Shown here one piece after another: positions 54,403 to 62,660 of a DNA stretch of 64,000 bases. How positions within the stretch are numbered: the stretch's first letter is position 1; the number at the start of each line of letters is the position of its first letter. Origin of the DNA: Arenicellaceae bacterium (GTDB lineage: Bacteria; Pseudomonadota; Gammaproteobacteria; Arenicellales; Arenicellaceae); the NCBI GenBank assembly GCA_029246505.1, contig JAQWNC010000009.1:84743-148742 (forward strand), written 5' to 3'. A model generated the notes under the pieces. The model was given only the letters and a program-made list of their open reading frames with translations, made no database searches and was not told the DNA's origin. The position numbers and the translations under genes were made by a program.

Positions 54403-55512
54403 ATGAAACAAATCAACGTTGGAATTATTGGAACTGGATGGTGTGGCGGCATACGAGCCAATACCTGTGCTACTAATCCACTTGTGAATGAACTGCATAT
54501 TGCCGAAACACGCCCCGAGCGGTTGGCAGAAATTGTGGAACAAACCAGCCCAACTTCAGCAATCAAAAATTATCAAGATTTACTGTCTAACCCTGATATT
54601 GATGCAATCATTGTTTCAGCTACACCAGAGCCATTGCACTACCCAATGGCTCTAGAGTCTATGCAGGCCGGCAAGCATGTGTTTCTCGAGAAACCTATAG
54701 CGTTGACGTTAGATGAAGCAGACGAACTCGCAGCAATATCCAGGGAGCGTAACCTGAAGTTCACTATCGGTTATTCTCAGCGCTTCAATCCCAAGTTCGC
54801 TTATGTCAAACAGTCGGTCGACGACGGCACATTAGGTGAGCCGGTGAGTGCCTTGGTAAGTCGCCACATTACTCGAAATTTGGGTAAAAAAATTAGTGGC
54901 CGAACCAAGTTATCACCAGCAGCAATGGAAGCTACTCATGATATCGATTTCATTTTGTGGTGTCTGGAACCCAGGCTTCCTAAACGTGTTTATTGTCAGT
55001 CGGTCTATAAGGTGATGAAAAAAACTTGTGATGCTCCAGATTGCTCCTGGATTACCGTCACGATGGACGATGGCGTTGTGTTTACCATCGGCGCTGGCTG
55101 GATACTACCGCCGAGTTACCCTAATTTTTCCAGCACCAACGTTGAGTTTGTTGGGTCGGAGGGTGTGCTGCTGGTCGATAATAGTCATCGGGATGTTGTT
55201 CGCAGCACGATGAGTGACGGCATCGTATTTCCTATGTCGACTATGCCGGGCGAGCAAGTAGGTCATGTGTTCGCGGGTGCGATGCATAATGAGACCGTAC
55301 ATTTTATCGAGGCAGTCGCCTGCGACAGAGAAGTTATGGTTACGGCTAAACAAGCCCGGCAAGTAATGGAAGTTTATCTTGCGGCTGATTTGTCGGCGCA
55401 TCGGGATATGCCCGTTTCCTTGCCGTTAAGCGCAGAAGATGTTCAGGCATCACTCGCTCTATCTGGAATCGAGCCGCAAGAGGCTAAAATTCTGAGTGTT
55501 AGCAACGCTTAG
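54403..55512 (+). CDS. Gfo/Idh/MocA-family oxidoreductase
   Basis: NAD(P)-dependent oxidoreductase, 369 aa from the ATG at 54403 (GAGAG upstream; 54376 is a poorer start). The Rossmann motif is VGIIGTGWCGGIRA (about 6-18). The catalytic EKPIAL motif (lysine about residue 99) and the C-terminal domain with AMEATHDIDFILW supply the usual histidine/aspartate pair. Such enzymes oxidise sugars, inositols or related alcohols. It is divergent from tctBAC and ends in a strong bidirectional terminator. A second family member is at 62661, also next to a tctA. Confidence 0.87.
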   Translation: MKQINVGIIGTGWCGGIRANTCATNPLVNELHIAETRPERLAEIVEQTSPTSAIKNYQDLLSNPDIDAIIVSATPEPLHYPMALESMQAGKHVFLEKPIALTLDEADELAAISRERNLKFTIGYSQRFNPKFAYVKQSVDDGTLGEPVSALVSRHITRNLGKKISGRTKLSPAAMEATHDIDFILWCLEPRLPKRVYCQSVYKVMKKTCDAPDCSWITVTMDDGVVFTIGAGWILPPSYPNFSSTNVEFVGSEGVLLVDNSHRDVVRSTMSDGIVFPMSTMPGEQVGHVFAGAMHNETVHFIEAVACDREVMVTAKQARQVMEVYLAADLSAHRDMPVSLPLSAEDVQASLALSGIEPQEAKILSVSNA

Positions 55513-55531
55513 AGAGGAACTACACTAAGCT

Positions 55532-55564
55532 AAAAAAGCCTGCCGAATGGCAGGCTTTTCTTTT
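55532..55564. terminator. Bidirectional rho-independent terminator
   Basis: Stem AAAAGCCTGCC (55534-55544), loop GAAT and GGCAGGCTTTT (55549-55559), then TTTTCTTTT. The preceding A-run makes it work in both directions, between the convergent Gfo/Idh and cytochrome c-propeller genes. Confidence 0.9.
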
Positions 55565-55616
55565 ATGCGTCTTTGTTAGTTAAAAACTAGTGGTTAGTTT
55601 AAAATAGTGCGCTGTG

Positions 55617-57374
55617 CTAATTGGGCGAAGGCAGTGCATTCCCTGTCATAGGGTTGACTCCATTGTGAAAATTCCCCTGGTCGCGCACTGTGCGAGGTTC
55701 ACCATTTTCGTCGTAGTGTACCCATGCGAGCCCGTGAACATCACCGTTGCCGGGCATGTCGATCTTCGTTAGTAGTTCCTTGCTATAAACGTCATAAACA
55801 TAGATACGGCCCTCAGCGTTACTGGTAGCCCACATTTCCTTGCCATTAGGTGAGAGTAACACGTGGTCTACTTTATAGGCGCCGTAAAGGGTCTCTTGAG
55901 GGTATCCGGTCTCGGTGTTCATCACAGTGAGGGTGCGTCCCATAAAACCTGCGGCTTCGCCCTTGTTCGCAACCCACAACTCGGTCTCGTCGGCATTTAG
56001 TGATCCGCCGTAGGGGCCGATTCCTGTGCCGTTGGTCCAGATTACCTCACCTGTTTCCAGGTTCATTTTCGACGCGTTCCCCATAGTATTTATCACGTAG
56101 AAATGTTCTTTTGCAGAATCCACGATCAACCAGTTTGGCCGGTAACCAGGGATTGGGAATTCTTCTTCTACTTCCCAGGTAGTCGGATTTATCTTAGCAA
56201 CCCAGTATGGGCGCATGGCCAAGAGTTTACCCTGATACATGGCATAAGCAGCGGCCATGCCGGTACCACGGCCCGGCGCGTACCCTGCAGGTTCCATGAG
56301 CGCGTAGATATATTCATATTCTCTATCTGACCAAACCGTGTAAACAAATCCGCCAAGATCAATGTCTTTCACACCACCGATGATTTCATCAGTATTGGGA
56401 TCAAGCAGCATCAGTGCGAGCCCGTTGGGAGCTCTGCCGAACATGTCAAGAAGCAGATAATCTTTGAATATTTGTCCGTGATGTATTCGACCGCCGATAT
56501 CAATCTGGGATACTGGCTGAAGCGTTACGGCATCAGCTTTAAGAAGTGTTGCTGATGCTTCCAGTCTTGCTAAGCCCGCCACGTCTGAATCAGCTACTCC
56601 ATCTGCTCGCGCACCGATAATGTAGGCATAGCGACCATCGGGTGAGGTCATTGTAGTGTGTACCGTCGCGCGCAAATTCTTAGGCAACTCATAGCTGGCA
56701 ACAACCTCGTGCGTTTCGGCATCACCTACAACAATACGGTTGCTTTCTGGCAGAACATAATCATCATGTAACACCGCTGGCGTACTCGCCGTACCGACAT
56801 TTTCATAGAAATAGGTTTTACCCGGTTGAGGTTCGAATTTCGGTTCTCCCTTATCGAACGTTTGAACGACTTGCGATTGGTAATGGCTGAGGACACTTCC
56901 TTCCTTTGATCGGCGGGTCCAAGTGTCTTGCACAGAGGCAAATGTTTCGATGGCTTCTACCTGCAGATCGCGGGCCGTCTTGGCGAATACTATCTCCTCA
57001 CCCTGGTTCGATTTTACGGCCGCAAGATCGCTTAGCCAACGCTCTGGCAGCTCTTCATCTAGTTCCATGTTTGCTAACGTTCGTATATACATAGAGATCG
57101 CCGCGAGGTCTTCGTCGCTAGGGTCCATCTCGCTAACGATCACGCCCATGACAGGATTACTTTCGAGTTGGTCAAAGATATCGACAGGCGATGGCCCGAA
57201 TAGTAAGCTTGGCCCCACAAGACCCTCGCCTGATTCCGCGTGGCAGATTTTGCAGCCGACATCAGAATTGAATAGTTCCTTTCCCCGATCTACTAGCGCT
57301 TCTACACCCTGTGCCTTAACCGGCCCGGCGAGAGTTAACAGTAATGCAATAGATAAATACAGCTTATTCTTCAT
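55617..57374 (-). CDS. Exported cytochrome c / beta-propeller fusion protein
   Basis: A 585-aa periplasmic protein from the ATG at 57374 (GGGGAC upstream). The signal peptide is about 1-21. An N-terminal class I cytochrome c domain has one heme site, C41-K-I-C44-H45, and a candidate axial Met in IVSEMDPSDEDL. The rest (about 160-585) is a YVTN/WD-type propeller: TMTSPDGRYAYIIGARADG, YVINTMGNASKMNLETGE, SLNADETELWVANKG and LLSPNGKEMWATSNAEGRIYVYD. The layout recalls cytochrome cd1 nitrite reductase and related heme/quinoprotein sensors, but no d1 or PQQ ligand is identifiable. Divergent from the HD-oxygenase operon, so it may accept electrons for that pathway. Confidence 0.82.
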   Translation of the reverse strand: MKNKLYLSIALLLTLAGPVKAQGVEALVDRGKELFNSDVGCKICHAESGEGLVGPSLLFGPSPVDIFDQLESNPVMGVIVSEMDPSDEDLAAISMYIRTLANMELDEELPERWLSDLAAVKSNQGEEIVFAKTARDLQVEAIETFASVQDTWTRRSKEGSVLSHYQSQVVQTFDKGEPKFEPQPGKTYFYENVGTASTPAVLHDDYVLPESNRIVVGDAETHEVVASYELPKNLRATVHTTMTSPDGRYAYIIGARADGVADSDVAGLARLEASATLLKADAVTLQPVSQIDIGGRIHHGQIFKDYLLLDMFGRAPNGLALMLLDPNTDEIIGGVKDIDLGGFVYTVWSDREYEYIYALMEPAGYAPGRGTGMAAAYAMYQGKLLAMRPYWVAKINPTTWEVEEEFPIPGYRPNWLIVDSAKEHFYVINTMGNASKMNLETGEVIWTNGTGIGPYGGSLNADETELWVANKGEAAGFMGRTLTVMNTETGYPQETLYGAYKVDHVLLSPNGKEMWATSNAEGRIYVYDVYSKELLTKIDMPGNGDVHGLAWVHYDENGEPRTVRDQGNFHNGVNPMTGNALPSPN

Positions 57375-57674
57375 AATGGGTCCCCAGCTAGTTTTAATCA
57401 CGATTTCCCCCAAGTTGCTTAAGCAAGCATGGTATCTGCTAACAGCTACTAATGTCTATCCCGTATAGTTGGGTTATATAAAGAGGTATCGCATCGGTTT
57501 TATATGTGCGGACATATTATCATAATGAGGCGATTTAATTTGACTGCCTCAAAATAATTATAATAAAATATGATGTGCATATACAATATATCAAAATTGG
57601 TAGTACATAAATTCGAGTAATTCGAACAGCCGCTTCCGCGGTATTTGGATACTGCAATATAGGGGTACCGAGCA
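57375..57674. other. Divergent promoter region, AT-rich
   Basis: 300 bp between the divergent cytochrome-propeller and HD-domain genes. It is very AT-rich at 57480-57600, with short palindromes ATTCGAGTAATTCGAA (57611-57626) and CCGCTTCCGCGG (57631-57642) near the HD start. These are potential operator sites for one regulator serving both directions. No gene is seen. Confidence 0.4.
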
Positions 57675-58331
57675 ATGACATCCGAGAAAGAGCCCACGTT
57701 AGGCGTGCGGCGAAAGGTCGGCGAGCGCAGTGATCTATTACGATCTGACTGGCATTACATTGAAGCACGCAACATAGGCGACTATACCGTTGAGGATTGG
57801 GCGCTTTTGAACCGGCAGCGCGCGGAGTACGAAGCTAAGGAACGTGCAAGACAAGCGCTGGAACTCCTTTCCGCCTCTCGAAGTGCGCCTACATTTGGCT
57901 ATTTAATCAACAACTACGAGCATTGCTTGCAAACGGCGACTATGCTGCATCGCGACGGACACGATGAGGAAACCATCGTTACCGGCTTATTTCATGACGC
58001 GGGATTTATCGTTTGCCCTGAGAATCATGCCAGATTTTCGGCCGACTTAATTCGGCCGTTCATCTCTGAAAAAAATGTCTGGATGTTAGAACACCACGAA
58101 ATTTTTCAACGCATTCATTTGAACGGTTTCTTTGAATTGAAGGATCCGGATTTCATCAACGCACGTGAGCAATGGCGAGGCCATCCGTATTTCGATTGGA
58201 CCGAAGAATTTGTCGCACGCTACGATGTTGTAGCAATCGATCCGAGTATCGAGAGTCTGTCGATCGAATTTTTCGAGCCGATGGTGCAGCGAGTGTTCTC
58301 CGGCTCACGAACCATTTCTAATACGGCGTAG
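57675..58331 (+). CDS. HD-domain protein, PhnZ-like diiron oxygenase candidate
   Basis: A 218-aa cytoplasmic HD-domain protein. The metal ligands can be traced as H83 (YEHCLQTA), H107-D108 (LFHDAG), H118 (NHARFSA), H140/H141 (LEHHEIF) and D184 (RYDVVAID). The six-ligand pattern and the H83-H107 spacing of 24 equal those of the mixed-valent diiron oxygenase PhnZ, not mononuclear HD phosphohydrolases. PhnZ-type enzymes oxidatively cleave C-P or C-C bonds of hydroxylated substrates. No phosphonate gene is nearby; the operon partners are an AhpD-like protein and a Rieske oxygenase, so another organic substrate is likely. Confidence 0.75.
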   Translation: MTSEKEPTLGVRRKVGERSDLLRSDWHYIEARNIGDYTVEDWALLNRQRAEYEAKERARQALELLSASRSAPTFGYLINNYEHCLQTATMLHRDGHDEETIVTGLFHDAGFIVCPENHARFSADLIRPFISEKNVWMLEHHEIFQRIHLNGFFELKDPDFINAREQWRGHPYFDWTEEFVARYDVVAIDPSIESLSIEFFEPMVQRVFSGSRTISNTA

Positions 58332-58422
58332 CAATATTACCAAATCATACTAAAAATTTTGGAATCCAATTGAAGTATGCTGGTTTAATTCCGCCGTACA
58401 GTAATTGGGTCGGGAGTAGTTG

Positions 58423-58995
58423 ATGTCAGCTTGGATTAAAATGATTCCAGAGCACGAAGCGACTGGTGTTCTGCGGGAACTGTATGACGAAGCAATGACG
58501 CCGCATGGCACGGTTGACAACGTTATGAAGGTGCATTCCTTGCGGCCGCATACGATGCATGGCCATGTGACACTTTATCGGAGTGTGTTGCACCACACGG
58601 ACATAAAATTGCCATTGTGGTTTCTGGAAGTTGTAGCATCTTATGTCAGTATAAAAAACGATTGCGCATATAGCCTTACCCATCATTTTATGAACGTACG
58701 TAGGCTGCTCGACGATGAGCAACGATGTGATGACATTTTGCAATGCCTGCATACTGGAACGCCAGAGGTACAGTTTCAGGATAACTATCTAGCACTGCTT
58801 CGTTACGCTGCGAAATTGACAACTGACGTGGCAACAATGAATGCCTCAGATATAGAACCTCTTCGTAGCAACGGATGTACAGACGGAGAAATTCTTGAGG
58901 TCAACCAGGTCACCGCCTATTTCAATTATTCGAATCGGGTATTGAATGGTTTGGGTGTTACTACAGAGGGTGATTCAATTGGCTTTTACGATTAG
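58423..58995 (+). CDS. AhpD/carboxymuconolactone decarboxylase-like protein
   Basis: Helical protein of 190 aa from the ATG at 58423 (GGGAG about 7 nt upstream). It has the AhpD-fold motif LEVVASYVSIKNDCAYSLTHHF. The first redox Cys (C81) and the His pair (H87/H88) are kept, but the second Cys of CxxC is Ser84. A peroxidase or disulfide relay of the AhpD type is therefore unlikely, and a decarboxylase or isomerase role more plausible. This is the middle gene of the HD oxygenase-AhpD-like-Rieske-DUF6152 run. Confidence 0.72.
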   Translation: MSAWIKMIPEHEATGVLRELYDEAMTPHGTVDNVMKVHSLRPHTMHGHVTLYRSVLHHTDIKLPLWFLEVVASYVSIKNDCAYSLTHHFMNVRRLLDDEQRCDDILQCLHTGTPEVQFQDNYLALLRYAAKLTTDVATMNASDIEPLRSNGCTDGEILEVNQVTAYFNYSNRVLNGLGVTTEGDSIGFYD

Positions 58996-59030
58996 CTTAT
59001 TGGGTTTCTGAAGCCTTGTCTGGAGAGAAC

Positions 59031-60047
59031 ATGTATCTTCGAAATAGCTGGTATGTCGCGGCTATTTCTTCTGAGGTAGTGGCTGATCTGACAGCACTAC
59101 GGATACTAGAAGAGAATATAGTTTTGTATCGTACCGAGGCTGGCGAGCCCGTTGCCCTCGAAGATTCCTGTCCACACCGACGATTGCCATTGTCTAAAGG
59201 TCGGTTGCTGAATGACAATATTGAATGTGGATACCATGGGCTACAATTCAACCCAACCGGACAGTGTGTTGCCGTTCCAACACAGGACCGCATTCCGCCG
59301 TCAGCGATTGTTCGAAGTTATCCGTTAGTCGATCGATGGGGTCTGCTGTGGATTTGGATGGGTGATGATGAGCTCGCAGATGATAGCTTGATAATCAACA
59401 TCGAAAACTATGATAACCCGGATTGGAAAATCACTACTGGCGATGCTTTAACGTGTGGGTGCAACTATCAATATCTAACAGATAACTTATTGGATCCTTC
59501 ACATGTCGCTTGGGTACACCGTACTTCGTTTGCAGCTGCCGGTACCGAAAATGTGCCGCTGGAAATAACCCAAACTGATAATGGGCTTGTTGTACACCGA
59601 TGGATATACGACAACAAACCACCGCCTTTTTATGCGCCTTTGGTCCAGTTTGACGGAAATTGTGATCGGCTCCAGTATTATGAAGCGCAGTATCCGAGCA
59701 CGGCGATTAATAAGTCCATATTTTTCCCGGCCGGCAAAGGTGGGCCGGATTCCCAAGCAGATGAACTAACCTATATGATGATTTCTTATAACTTCATGAC
59801 ACCGGTTGATGCCGATAATACTCGTTATCACTGGCTTCAGCATCGCAACACCGATCCGAAGAATGAGGAAGTAACTTTGACTATATCGTCAGGTGCCAAA
59901 GCAGCGTTCCTTGAAGATCGTGACGTACTTGAAGCTGTGCATAGGGGGATTGCCAATGAGGCTACCCGGCATCTAGATTTGGGGTTGGATGCAGCATCTT
60001 TGCATTTTCGCCGTAATTTACAAAAAATGATCGATCAAGAAAAATGA
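59031..60047 (+). CDS. Rieske non-heme iron oxygenase alpha subunit (VanA-like)
   Basis: Terminal oxygenase of the vanillate O-demethylase/VanA type, 338 aa from the ATG at 59031 (GGAGAG upstream). The Rieske [2Fe-2S] ligands are C47/H49 (CPHRRLPLSKG) and C66/H69 (CGYHG). The mononuclear iron site is in DNLLDPSHVAWVH, with H158 and H163, and D155 bridging; the third carboxylate ligand is towards the C-terminus. VanA-type enzymes demethylate or hydroxylate aromatic acids. The matching reductase (VanB-like) is not in this window, so electrons must come from elsewhere. Downstream is the third DUF6152 gene. Confidence 0.88.
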   Translation: MYLRNSWYVAAISSEVVADLTALRILEENIVLYRTEAGEPVALEDSCPHRRLPLSKGRLLNDNIECGYHGLQFNPTGQCVAVPTQDRIPPSAIVRSYPLVDRWGLLWIWMGDDELADDSLIINIENYDNPDWKITTGDALTCGCNYQYLTDNLLDPSHVAWVHRTSFAAAGTENVPLEITQTDNGLVVHRWIYDNKPPPFYAPLVQFDGNCDRLQYYEAQYPSTAINKSIFFPAGKGGPDSQADELTYMMISYNFMTPVDADNTRYHWLQHRNTDPKNEEVTLTISSGAKAAFLEDRDVLEAVHRGIANEATRHLDLGLDAASLHFRRNLQKMIDQEK

Positions 60048-60116
60048 TTACCCTAGACCACTGGGATCAATCGGTTTATGCTTTAAAATAAAAATCTTAG
60101 TAGAGAGGATTCACCA

Positions 60117-61130
60117 ATGAAATTTCGATTAGTTATCGCCCTGCTGACCTTATTAGTTATTGCAGCACCTAGCTTCGCGCATCACAGCTATATTCATATT
60201 GACCGCACTACAGTTATCGCTTTCGAAGCGACCGTATTGGACTTTCAATGGCGCAACCCGCATGTCTATATCCGTATCGGCGTAGAAGAGAACGGAGAAA
60301 TGGTGGAATGGGACATTGAAACCGGGGCCACTCCTATACTTAGGCACAGTGGCTGGTCGCAAGACTCTCTCAAATTAGGAGACGTAATCAACATCCGGGT
60401 GCATCCCGAGCACGATACCGGTCGACGCTATGCATTACTGGAGTCTCTAACCACAACTGACGGCATCGTGCTTAGACAAGGGGTAAAGAAATCTGTAGCA
60501 ACTGATACCACAGCCGACATGAACGGTGTCTGGAAATCACGTCTGGAATCCCATGCACCCTTTGAAGTTGTAAGCGCGCTTTACGCCGAATTTATCACTG
60601 TTCCTTTGACCGAAGCCGGTCAGCGATCTATCGACACTTATAATCACGATGAAGATAACCCTACCGCGGTCTGCAGCGGATACGGCCTAATCGCTGGTTT
60701 AACGTCGCCGCATTATCTAAATCAAATAGAAATTCTAGATGACCGCGTCATTATTCGCGACGAATGGTTCGATGCTCAGCGCACTATTTATACTGATGGT
60801 CGTGAACATTCCGTTGACGGTGAACGCACGCGGCTCGGCCACTCAATCGGTCATTGGGAAGGTGATACTCTTGTCGTCGATACGCAATCATTCGCTGAAC
60901 ACGTTTCACCCTATGGCATTGGCCTCGCATCAGGCATGCAGAAACACATTGTCGAACGCTATACACTAAATGATGATGGCCGTAGCCTCACAGTAGAGTT
61001 ACTATTGGAAGACCCTGAAAATTTAGCCGAAAGCTTCAGCGGCGCGCTGACCTGGGACTACACGCCTGACTTCGACTTTTACCGCTATGATTGTGACCCT
61101 GCAGTCGCGACTCGTTTCGCAGCGCCCTAA
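60117..61130 (+). CDS. Exported DUF6152-type protein with C-terminal GHWE domain
   Basis: A 337-aa periplasmic protein; GAGAGGATT precedes the ATG. The signal peptide ends at SFA, just before H22-H23. The WRNPH motif puts H49 at mature position 28, identical in spacing to the proteins at 25127 and 48115. A second domain (about 130-330) has AVCSGYGLIAGLT, EWFDAQRTIYTDG, SIGHWEGDTLVVDT and HIVERYTLNDDG, matching the C-terminal domain of the 25127 protein. No known catalytic motif. It ends the HD/AhpD-like/Rieske gene run, so it may act in the periplasmic arm of the same pathway or in metal supply; both are inference. Confidence 0.8.
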   Translation: MKFRLVIALLTLLVIAAPSFAHHSYIHIDRTTVIAFEATVLDFQWRNPHVYIRIGVEENGEMVEWDIETGATPILRHSGWSQDSLKLGDVINIRVHPEHDTGRRYALLESLTTTDGIVLRQGVKKSVATDTTADMNGVWKSRLESHAPFEVVSALYAEFITVPLTEAGQRSIDTYNHDEDNPTAVCSGYGLIAGLTSPHYLNQIEILDDRVIIRDEWFDAQRTIYTDGREHSVDGERTRLGHSIGHWEGDTLVVDTQSFAEHVSPYGIGLASGMQKHIVERYTLNDDGRSLTVELLLEDPENLAESFSGALTWDYTPDFDFYRYDCDPAVATRFAAP

Positions 61131-61146
61131 CACTACTGCGTTGGTT

Positions 61147-61177
61147 GAATGACCGCTAATTGCCCAAAGCGACATTC
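61147..61177 (-). repeat. Palindromic repeat, copy C
   Basis: GAATGACCGCT, AATTGCCCAA and AGCGACATTC form an imperfect hairpin. On the reverse strand the core is TTTGGGCAATTAGCGG, as in copy A. It borders the GC-rich NHL gene together with copy D, in direct orientation. Confidence 0.8.
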
Positions 61178-61214
61178 ACTTAAGCGCTAACACAGCTGCT
61201 TTCGGCAGTATGTT

Positions 61215-62522
61215 TTACCAAATGCTCGGCCACGGTTTGCCGACCAGGAACTCCGGGTTGGCGCCAGGTCGAGGCCGGAATTTTTGAACGCGGCCGTTAT
61301 TGACAGAAGCCGTATAGAAGTTACCTTCGCTGTCGGTGGTCATGCCGTGGACACCCCACAAACCGCCGGGGTATTCGCCCCAGCTACCCCATGAGTAAAG
61401 AAAATGTCCGTTAAGATCGTACCCTAAAATTTTATGGGTACCCTGATCTGCTGCCCATAGTTTTTGATCGCTTGTGACGATGAAGCTGTGGACATCCATC
61501 GGCGACTCCCTACGATTTTGGTTCGCATCAAAGGCCCACTCTCTCAGGTAGTTGCCATTCTCGTCGAAGACTTGCACTCGAAGATTCTCACGGTCATTGA
61601 CAAATACCTCCCGCGTCTTAGGATCAACAGCGATGCCGTGCACGTTGTACCAGTAGCCTGGCCGTGTCTCGCCGCCACTCTCACCCGTTTCGCCCCACTG
61701 CTCTAGAATGTTGCCGTTCATGTCGTATTTAATGACGCGCTGGTTGTCGTATCCATCGGCCAAGTACATCGTGTTTGCATCCAAAAAGACCAGAAACGTC
61801 GGCCGACGTAAATGCGCGTCATCTTCGCCTGGCTCACCCGGCGTGCCCAATGTCAGCACTAGTTCGCTCATGTCGTTGGTAAACTTACGGACCGAGTGTC
61901 CCTCCGCGTCGACGATCCAGATGTGCTTCTCCGGATCGTAGGGGCTAATCTCGATGTCGTGCGGCCGCACCCAGATGTGGTCCCACTGCTCGAAGGTCTC
62001 AGAGATGTTTCCCTCGCGATCCACGGCAAAGATGCTGTGCTCAAATCGAAAGTCCACACCCTCGACGCGCCCTCGACGGTCAGAGTCTGGGTCGTACTCA
62101 GATGGCACCACCCGCGGGACACCAGCACCTGCCTGTCGAAGCGGCAGCCGATTGATCGGAAAAAGTAGGCCAGCCCCGACCTGCGGAAGGCGGACGGTCC
62201 CCATTTCGCTACGATTGAGCAATGGTAATTCGCCCTGCGACGCCACAAGTATCCGGTCAGGACTCTCCGCGAACACGTCCATCGTCACTGAGTATGTCCA
62301 GTTCTCGTGGTCGGGCAGACTCTCCGACATCGGCTTTGGCCAGTTTGGCACTACCTCATAAGGACCAAAAACGTCATGCCCACCTTTCAATCCAGGTACT
62401 GCGGCAAACCCAGAGCCCGGTTCGGTCTGACCTTGTACGTTCTGATAATAGGCTCCTGATACACAGAAGACTAAAAGGCTAAGCCCAAATACCCAACTTT
62501 TTTCACTAGCTTCATTCGTCAT
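61215..62522 (-). CDS. Exported NHL-repeat propeller protein
   Basis: A 435-aa secreted propeller from the ATG at 62522 (GAGG about 9 nt upstream; a TTG at 62537 is less likely). The hydrophobic leader is about residues 11-28. NHL blades include HDIEISPYDPEKHIWIVDAE, PTFLVFLDANTMYLADGYDN, GIAVDPKTREVFVNDRENLR, SFIVTSDQKLWAADQGTHK and GMTTDSEGNFYTASVNNGR. The gene is markedly richer in G and C than both neighbours and is bracketed by repeats C and D. That points to transfer as a unit, like the MBL gene at 39398. No enzymatic residues are assignable. Confidence 0.82.
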   Translation of the reverse strand: MTNEASEKSWVFGLSLLVFCVSGAYYQNVQGQTEPGSGFAAVPGLKGGHDVFGPYEVVPNWPKPMSESLPDHENWTYSVTMDVFAESPDRILVASQGELPLLNRSEMGTVRLPQVGAGLLFPINRLPLRQAGAGVPRVVPSEYDPDSDRRGRVEGVDFRFEHSIFAVDREGNISETFEQWDHIWVRPHDIEISPYDPEKHIWIVDAEGHSVRKFTNDMSELVLTLGTPGEPGEDDAHLRRPTFLVFLDANTMYLADGYDNQRVIKYDMNGNILEQWGETGESGGETRPGYWYNVHGIAVDPKTREVFVNDRENLRVQVFDENGNYLREWAFDANQNRRESPMDVHSFIVTSDQKLWAADQGTHKILGYDLNGHFLYSWGSWGEYPGGLWGVHGMTTDSEGNFYTASVNNGRVQKFRPRPGANPEFLVGKPWPSIW

Positions 62523-62575
62523 GACCAAGAACCTCAAAATTTTTATTCTCTAAAATACTAACATTACTTTTAAAC

Positions 62576-62606
62576 TATGACGATTAATTGCCCAAAGAAG
62601 TCATTC
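62576..62606 (-). repeat. Palindromic repeat, copy D
   Basis: TATGACGATT, AATTGCCCAA and AGAAGTCATTC form an imperfect hairpin matching copies A-C. It has the same orientation as copy C, 1.4 kb away on the other side of the NHL gene. Confidence 0.75.
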
Positions 62607-62660
62607 GGCTAACCGGACAATAGTTTGTGATTACTCCTGTTTAGTAATAAGGTTAGCTAC

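Noticed and set aside
57611..57642. CRISPR-like or repeat array in the AT-rich gap
   Set aside because: Just two different short palindromes, with no repeated units or spacers.
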